A DNA stretch of 17,400 bases from RGIG9041 sp045612565 (GTDB lineage: Bacteria; Bacillota; Clostridia; Oscillospirales; QAKW01), in contig JAZKZG010000166.1 of the NCBI GenBank assembly GCA_045612565.1, positions 1-17,400 of the forward strand, written 5' to 3'. Below the pieces are notes generated by a model. It was not told the DNA's origin and did not search any database. It saw only the letters and a list, made by a program, of their open reading frames with translations. This document shows, one piece after another, positions 14,093 to 17,400 of this stretch (the stretch's first letter is position 1; the number at the start of each line of letters is the position of its first letter). The translations under genes and the position numbers were made by a program.

Positions 14093-15574
14093 ATGCAAAC
14101 CGAAGCCATAAATAAAATTAAAAAATTCTTTGATGAATTTCGCGATAAATACCTGTCGGGTATTACAACACGTTGGGTGTTAAACGTGTTTGCACCCGTT
14201 GTTGCGGTTGCAACTTTTTCGTGTATAATCCTCTCGGTGTTTGTATCAAACTTTTACACCGTTTCTGCCAAAAACTCGCTAAAAACCGAGGCAGAAAGCG
14301 CCGCTAAATATTTTGAAACATTTGTTTATCCGCAGTACCGTGATTTTACCACCTGTGCGCAATTGCTTGTGGGTGATTTTGATAAAAAATCAATAATGGA
14401 AATGCAAGTTTCAAACCTTTCGGGTAAAAACGTCTTTTCGTCAACAGGTTTTGCTGTTAGCGATGTTACCATCTCGCCCGACGTGATTGCCGCGCGCAGC
14501 GGTACCACGTCATTCTGGGAGGGGCATCCCGACAGCAAGAGTGAGCATATTTATTCGGTTGCGGTTCCTGTGCACAATACCGAGGGGCGCGTTTGCGGTA
14601 CAATCCGTATGCTCGCGTCAATAAAAAATATGGAAGACTTTCTTACCACAATCTATTGGATAATTGGCGCAATCGGCTTTTTCATTGTCGCGCTCACCGC
14701 TTTTTCGGGACTTTACTTTGTAAAATCCATTGTTATCCCTGTGGGTGAAATAAACAAGGTTGCACTCGATATTGCAAAAGGTAACCTTAACAGTACACTT
14801 TTAAAGAATAATTCAAACGACGAAATCGGTGAACTTTCACGCAATATTAACCATATGGCAAAGGAACTTGCCGACTCGCAAAAGGTCAAAAACGACTTTA
14901 TTTCGCAAATCTCACACGAACTGCGTACTCCCATTACCGCCATCCGCGGTTGGAGTGAAACAATGATGGCAGACGACAGGCTTGACGAACTTTCGCACCG
15001 CGGTGTTACAATTATCAACAGTGAGACTAACCGCCTTTCAAAAATGGTGGAAGAGATGCTTGATATGTCGCGTATGCAAAGCGGTAGACTGTCAATTTCG
15101 CCCTCAATTATTGATGCTGTTGCCGAGTTTGAGGACACAGTGTTTATGATGAGTGAACGTGCCAAAGGTGAAAAGATAAATATTGTCTACAATATGAATG
15201 TTACAGACTGCCTTGTAAACGGTGATACCGACAGACTAAAACAGGTGTTCTTTAACATCATCGATAACGCGATAAAGCACTCAAATCCCGGTGCTGACAT
15301 AAATGTAACCACCTCGCGCACCGAGGATATGATAAGTTTTATTATCGAGGACTTCGGCGCGGGTATAAGCAAAGAAGACTTGCCGTTTATTAAGGAGATG
15401 TTCTATAAGGGTGCGTCGCAAAAGCGCGGTTCGGGCATCGGTCTTGGCGTGTCGGATGAAATTGTGCGTCTTCACGGCGGCAGTCTTGATATCGAAAGTG
15501 AACTCGGTATCGGCACCACCGTCACCGTGAATTTGCCTGTTTTTGAGGAGGAATCTCTTGATGACGAACATTGA
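14093..15574 (+). CDS. HAMP-domain sensor histidine kinase
   Basis: A 493-residue membrane kinase. Order: cytoplasmic N-terminal segment, TM1 about 28-52, an extracytoplasmic region of about 130 residues (CACHE/PAS-like in size, not recognised), TM2 about 187-210, HAMP linker about 210-262, HisKA with phospho-acceptor His275 in SQISHELRTP, and a HATPase domain with the N box FFNIIDNAIKHS (Asn388, Asn392), G1 box EDFGAGIS (419-426) and G2 box RGSGIGLGVS (445-454). The G1 box has Phe where Asn is usual (DNGxGI), a mild variant. It follows the response regulator with a 3-nt gap, and no strong ribosome binding sequence lies close to the ATG, so coupling is likely. The signal is unknown; the lipoprotein and phosphatase context points to the envelope. 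Confidence 0.95.
   Translation: MQTEAINKIKKFFDEFRDKYLSGITTRWVLNVFAPVVAVATFSCIILSVFVSNFYTVSAKNSLKTEAESAAKYFETFVYPQYRDFTTCAQLLVGDFDKKSIMEMQVSNLSGKNVFSSTGFAVSDVTISPDVIAARSGTTSFWEGHPDSKSEHIYSVAVPVHNTEGRVCGTIRMLASIKNMEDFLTTIYWIIGAIGFFIVALTAFSGLYFVKSIVIPVGEINKVALDIAKGNLNSTLLKNNSNDEIGELSRNINHMAKELADSQKVKNDFISQISHELRTPITAIRGWSETMMADDRLDELSHRGVTIINSETNRLSKMVEEMLDMSRMQSGRLSISPSIIDAVAEFEDTVFMMSERAKGEKINIVYNMNVTDCLVNGDTDRLKQVFFNIIDNAIKHSNPGADINVTTSRTEDMISFIIEDFGAGISKEDLPFIKEMFYKGASQKRGSGIGLGVSDEIVRLHGGSLDIESELGIGTTVTVNLPVFEEESLDDEH
15545..15551 (+). promoter_or_regulatory. Ribosome binding site deciding the PAP2 phosphatase start
   Basis: GAGGAGG lies within the 3' end of the kinase gene, 9 nt before ATG 15561. 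This makes the ATG the start rather than the TTG at 15543, which overlaps the site itself. Confidence 0.85.
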
Positions 15575-16106
15575 TTTTAAAATTTTAGATGCAATACAAA
15601 CTATCACAAACCCTGTGCTTGATGCATTTTTTGTGTTTTTCACTCATCTTGGTGACGAGGGTATTTTGTGGATAACAATTGCCGTTTTGTGCCTTTGTTT
15701 TAAAAAGACACGTAAGTGCGGAATTATGCTTGGAATCGTGCTTATTCTTGGTACTTTAATCGGTAATATGGCACTCAAAAATATAATCGCGCGTCCGCGT
15801 CCGTTTGTGCAAAATCCTGAGATGCTCACGTCGCTTATCATATCTGCTCCTCATGGATATTCCTGCCCATCGGGGCATACACTTTCGTCAATCGAATGTG
15901 CCGTTGTTATTTTCTTAAATAATAAAAAATGGGGTATACCCGCACTCATTGTTGCAGTGCTTATCGCATTTTCAAGGATGTATCTTTATGTCCATTTCTT
16001 TACCGATATCCTGCTCGGCACCCTGATCGGTATCGCACTTGGCTACCTTGTATACTTTACCGTAAATAAAGTAGAAGAAAGGATAAAAAATGGAAAGAAG
16101 AATTAA
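15561..16106 (+). CDS. PAP2-family membrane phosphatase
   Basis: A 181-residue integral membrane phosphatase of the type 2 phosphatidic acid phosphatase superfamily, which removes phosphate from lipid phosphates such as undecaprenyl pyrophosphate or phosphatidylglycerol phosphate at the membrane. The three signature motifs are intact: KNIIARPRP (73-81), SCPSGH (101-106, with His106) and SRMYLYVHFFTD (138-149, with nucleophile His145). Several hydrophobic helices are visible (about 35-48, 55-70, 125-137, 150-168). It overlaps the kinase gene by 14 nt and the next small gene by 17 nt. This coupling suggests that the two-component system governs or senses envelope lipid turnover, which is inference. 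Substrate is unresolved. Confidence 0.93.
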   Translation: MTNIDFKILDAIQTITNPVLDAFFVFFTHLGDEGILWITIAVLCLCFKKTRKCGIMLGIVLILGTLIGNMALKNIIARPRPFVQNPEMLTSLIISAPHGYSCPSGHTLSSIECAVVIFLNNKKWGIPALIVAVLIAFSRMYLYVHFFTDILLGTLIGIALGYLVYFTVNKVEERIKNGKKN

Positions 16107-16311
16107 AGGCATCGCACTTATGCTTCTTGGTATATTTTTATTTATAATCAGCATTTCTCTAACTTATTTTTTTGAACAATTCTATGCTTTCATTGCAGGA
16201 CTGTTTGTTTCCTTTTGCTTTGAGATGGTTGGTTTGTACTTCGTTTTTTCAGAGCAAAATAATGATACCGATAAAGCAATCGATAACCTTGTAAAAGGCA
16301 AAGAAGAATAA
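16090..16311 (+). CDS. Small two-helix membrane protein
   Basis: A 73-residue unrecognised protein. A basic start (MERRIK) is followed by two hydrophobic segments, about 8-26 and 31-54, and an acidic, charged C-terminal tail ending in KGKEE. Both ends are likely cytoplasmic by the positive-inside rule. The start is supported by AAAGGA (16078-16083) 6 nt upstream, and the gene overlaps the PAP2 gene by 17 nt. It is the last gene of the operon, just before the terminator. It may be an accessory subunit or regulator of the kinase or phosphatase; no function can be assigned. Confidence 0.75.
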   Translation: MERRIKGIALMLLGIFLFIISISLTYFFEQFYAFIAGLFVSFCFEMVGLYFVFSEQNNDTDKAIDNLVKGKEE

Positions 16312-16341
16312 AAAAATGACCTCATTCGAGGTCATTTTTTT
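16310..16341. terminator. Bidirectional terminator between the two-component operon and mfd
   Basis: A perfect 14-bp inverted repeat (AAAAAAATGACCTC, loop ATTC, then its complement ending in seven T). It serves both convergent units. The last codons of mfd and its TGA stop (complement of 16322-16324) are inside the hairpin, so it is partly coding. Confidence 0.92.
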
Positions 16342-17400
16342 GTGCAAATACTGTCAAAAAATCTTCCATTCTCTCAATAGGTGTTTTACCGTCGGGACGA
16401 AGTGTTATATACGGTCGCTCACCGGGAGAGAACATCATACCCGCACCAAAATGCGCGTGTACACGCTCTACATCTTCGGGGGTGAGAGCATTAAAATAAA
16501 ATACAATATTGTCTGTTCTTTGTTTGATATCGTAAATGTGCATACTTCTTGCCATATTTCTTATAAGAGATATCCGCATAAGATTAACCGTGCACTCAGG
16601 CGGACGCTTAAACCTGTCGCAAAGTTCGTCAAAACAATCGTCAAAACTGTCTTTAGATGATATCGCGGCAATCCGTTTGTAAATATCAATCCTTGTGCGT
16701 TCGGAAGGGATATATGTTTTAGGAATATATGCACTGACCGAAATATCCACCGTGCAATCGCTTTTTATTTCGGGTGCCTTTCCTTGTTCGACAAGTATTA
16801 CATTTTTTAATATTTCCATGTACGTATCATAGCCAACCGCACTCATATTACCGTGTTGACGCTCACCGAGAAGGCTTCCCGCACCGCGTATTTCGAGGTC
16901 ACGCATTGCAATTTTAAGCCCCGCGCCAAACTCGGTAAACTCTTTAATGGTGGTAAGACGCTTTGATGCAATTTCGCTTGGGTTTTTGTCCTTTTTGTAG
17001 GTAAGATATGCATACGCGCGTCTTGAACCGCGACCAACACGTCCGCGTATTTGATGCAACTGTGCAAGTCCCATTCTGTCAGCGTCTTCAATAATGAGCG
17101 TATTTGCAAAACTGACGTCAATACCCGTTTCAATAATGGTTGTGCAAAGCAGAATGTCCGCCTTGTGATTTGTTACAGCTTCCCAGGCATTTTCAATCTC
17201 GGTTGCACTCATCTTTCCATGAGCCACCACAATTCTTGCGTCGGGAATGGCGAGAGTCAGCCGTGTTGCGATGGCGTCCAGTGCCTCAATGTCGTTTTTT
17301 AAATAAAAAACACATCCGTTTCGGCGCATTTCTCTCACAATCGCCTGAGAAATAATATCAAAATTATATTCGAGAACGTAGGTCATAACAGGCAGTCTGT
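16322..17400 (-). CDS. mfd: Transcription-repair coupling factor, C-terminal part (5' end outside window)
   Basis: Mfd removes RNA polymerase stalled at DNA damage and recruits UvrA. About 358 C-terminal residues are present; the family has about 1100-1200, and the frame is open past 17386 with RLPV preceding MTYVLEYN, so the ATG at 17386 is internal. Helicase motif V (TTIIETGID) and motif VI (HQIRGRVGRG) are intact, followed by the family-typical AYLTY, the RxTTIKEF-type segment EFTEFGAGLKIAMRDLEIRGAGSLLG region, and then the C-terminal TRCF/D7 domain beginning near CTVDISVSAYIP. The stop lies inside the shared terminator hairpin. Identity is secure. Confidence 0.96.
   Translation of the reverse strand, partial: RLPVMTYVLEYNFDIISQAIVREMRRNGCVFYLKNDIEALDAIATRLTLAIPDARIVVAHGKMSATEIENAWEAVTNHKADILLCTTIIETGIDVSFANTLIIEDADRMGLAQLHQIRGRVGRGSRRAYAYLTYKKDKNPSEIASKRLTTIKEFTEFGAGLKIAMRDLEIRGAGSLLGERQHGNMSAVGYDTYMEILKNVILVEQGKAPEIKSDCTVDISVSAYIPKTYIPSERTRIDIYKRIAAISSKDSFDDCFDELCDRFKRPPECTVNLMRISLIRNMARSMHIYDIKQRTDNIVFYFNALTPEDVERVHAHFGAGMMFSPGERPYITLRPDGKTPIERMEDFLTVFAQKNDLE

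Noticed and set aside
15543..15560. TTG start at 15543 for the PAP2 phosphatase
   Set aside because: The TTG lies on the ribosome binding site GAGGAGG that serves the ATG at 15561.

Overview
The window (17.4 kb, all chromosomal-looking, densely coding) suggests a low-to-moderate GC Bacillota of class Clostridia, probably a gut-type Oscillospirales or Ruminococcaceae-like organism. The basis is strong AAGGAG-type ribosome binding sites, U-rich hairpin terminators, a B. subtilis YnbB-type (methionine gamma-lyase/'aluminium resistance') protein, and a BspA-like leucine-rich-repeat surface protein carrying tandem C-D-x-x-C-N-x-C-G repeats. This is judgement from familiarity; no search was run. 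No RNA gene, CRISPR array, insertion sequence or phage gene was seen. The only intergenic gap above about 100 bases is 10698-10848.

Layout. (1) Positions 2-3085, + strand: the 3' part of a large modular surface protein, cut by the window edge. (2) 3117-10697, - strand, read right to left: rhamnulokinase (rhaB), diaminopimelate decarboxylase (lysA), dihydrodipicolinate synthase (dapA), a hairpin, a class I/II aminotransferase, an AMP-forming acyl-CoA ligase-like enzyme and a membrane-anchored alpha/beta hydrolase. (3) 10698-10848: a divergent promoter region with near-consensus promoters on both strands and a perfect 24-bp palindrome over the rightward -10 box and start point. (4) 10849-16311, + strand: a tight six-gene operon of YnbB-like PLP enzyme, lipoprotein with Asp/Gly calcium-loop-like motifs, OmpR-type response regulator, sensor histidine kinase, PAP2 phosphatase and a two-helix small membrane protein. 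It ends in a bidirectional terminator shared with (5) the 3' part of mfd on the - strand, cut by the right edge.

How the genes fit together. rhaB, lysA and dapA are spaced by about 10 nt behind one promoter, so sugar-kinase and lysine/diaminopimelate genes appear co-transcribed, without a visible lysine riboswitch. The rightward operon looks like an envelope-sensing unit: a two-component pair with a secreted lipoprotein before it and an integral-membrane lipid phosphatase and small membrane protein after it.

The most striking single observation is in dapA. The reading frame ends at a TAA, but the same frame continues for 12 more codons that closely resemble the normal DapA C-terminus (LATEMKKIGLIK), to a second TAA one base before the terminator hairpin. 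This reads as a nonsense mutation (or a base error) that removes the last 13 residues.
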